From contig PKTV01000016.1 in assembly GCA_002868985.1 (NCBI GenBank), positions 1 through 5,259 on the forward strand: DNA of 5,259 nucleotides, given 5' to 3'. The notes beneath the pieces are model-generated. The model searched no databases and was not told where the DNA came from. It saw only the letters and a list, made by a program, of their open reading frames with translations. Of the stretch, positions 5,098 through 5,259 are shown piece after piece; positions within the stretch are counted from its first letter, which is position 1; each line of letters opens with the position of its first letter. The DNA comes from Desulfobacteraceae bacterium (GTDB taxonomy: Bacteria; Desulfobacterota; Desulfobacteria; Desulfobacterales; UBA11574). Position numbers and translations under genes: made by a program.

Positions 5098-5125
5098 AAT
5101 ATAAGCGTGAAAATCCAATGGTCAA
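5098..5125 (-). promoter_or_regulatory. sigma70-like promoter of the minus-strand flavoprotein gene
   Basis: On the minus strand TTGACC (5125-5120) is followed, after 16 bases, by TATATT (5103-5098); each box matches the consensus at five of six positions. Transcription would start near 5091, giving a leader of roughly 65 bases. The inverted pair GCTTAT at 5076-5081 and ATAAGC at 5101-5106 overlaps the -10 edge and leader and could be an operator or just AT-rich coincidence. Confidence 0.5.
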
Positions 5126-5259
5126 TACGATAATAAATATCAATTCATAACAGGTAAAACCTACCATTAATGAAAAAACAGGGCCGATTTTATCATTAAT
5201 ATCGACTCAAACTTCAAATATCATGTTACCATTTTTTTTTAGGTTGATGTAAAATTAAA
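5126..5259. other. AT-rich non-coding end of the window
   Basis: No ORF with a start and a ribosome binding site is visible on either strand. Minor structures are a small palindrome around 5152-5165 (AGGT AAA ACCT) and a T-run near 5230. The stretch may be the upstream region of a gene beyond the window. Confidence 0.5.

Noticed and set aside
5152..5235. Small palindrome and T-run near the right edge as a terminator
   Set aside because: The stem is only four base pairs, the T-run is about 65 bases away, and no gene ends there.

Overview
The window is a moderately AT-rich bacterial segment with single accessory-type genes and fairly long, partly decayed spacers. Nothing in it fixes the taxonomy. 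Good Shine-Dalgarno sequences, sigma70-like boxes, a GspH/FimT-type pseudopilin tail and a CTGACCCC-box palindrome of the kind seen near REP-associated Y1 transposases fit a Gram-negative bacterium. My best guess is a Desulfobacterota-like genome, and that part is inference.

Layout, left to right. (1) 1-246 is the C-terminal part of a minor pilin/pseudopilin that starts upstream of the window. (2) 247-864 has no intact gene, but frame 2 reads as protein-like sequence to 754, broken by three in-frame stop codons: a probable unrecognised pseudogene. (3) 865-1677 encodes a class I SAM-dependent methyltransferase of unknown substrate. (4) 1678-1952 is a spacer with an AT hairpin and a palindrome joined to a CTGACCCC box, probably a mobile-repeat remnant. 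(5) 1953-2426 encodes a GNAT acetyltransferase. (6) 2427-2711 is mostly filled by a roughly 200 bp imperfect inverted repeat with a good promoter across its left edge, followed by a perfect 9 bp palindrome. (7) 2712-4563 is a likely three-gene operon: an 82-residue SHOCT-like small protein, an unrecognised helical protein whose frame continues beyond its stop codon, and a ketopantoate-reductase-family oxidoreductase. (8) 4650-5024 on the minus strand is a pyridoxamine 5'-phosphate oxidase-like flavoprotein with its own clear promoter and ribosome binding site, convergent with the oxidoreductase gene. (9) 5126-5259 is AT-rich and holds no gene I can support.

The methyltransferase, acetyltransferase and flavin protein stand alone, with no visible shared pathway. 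The small protein, the helical protein and the reductase are probably co-transcribed, but the sequence does not show a joint function. I found no CRISPR array, tRNA, rRNA, intact transposase or clear defence system. The most unusual features are the long inverted repeat with its built-in promoter and the repeated pattern of open, protein-like frames continuing past stop codons.
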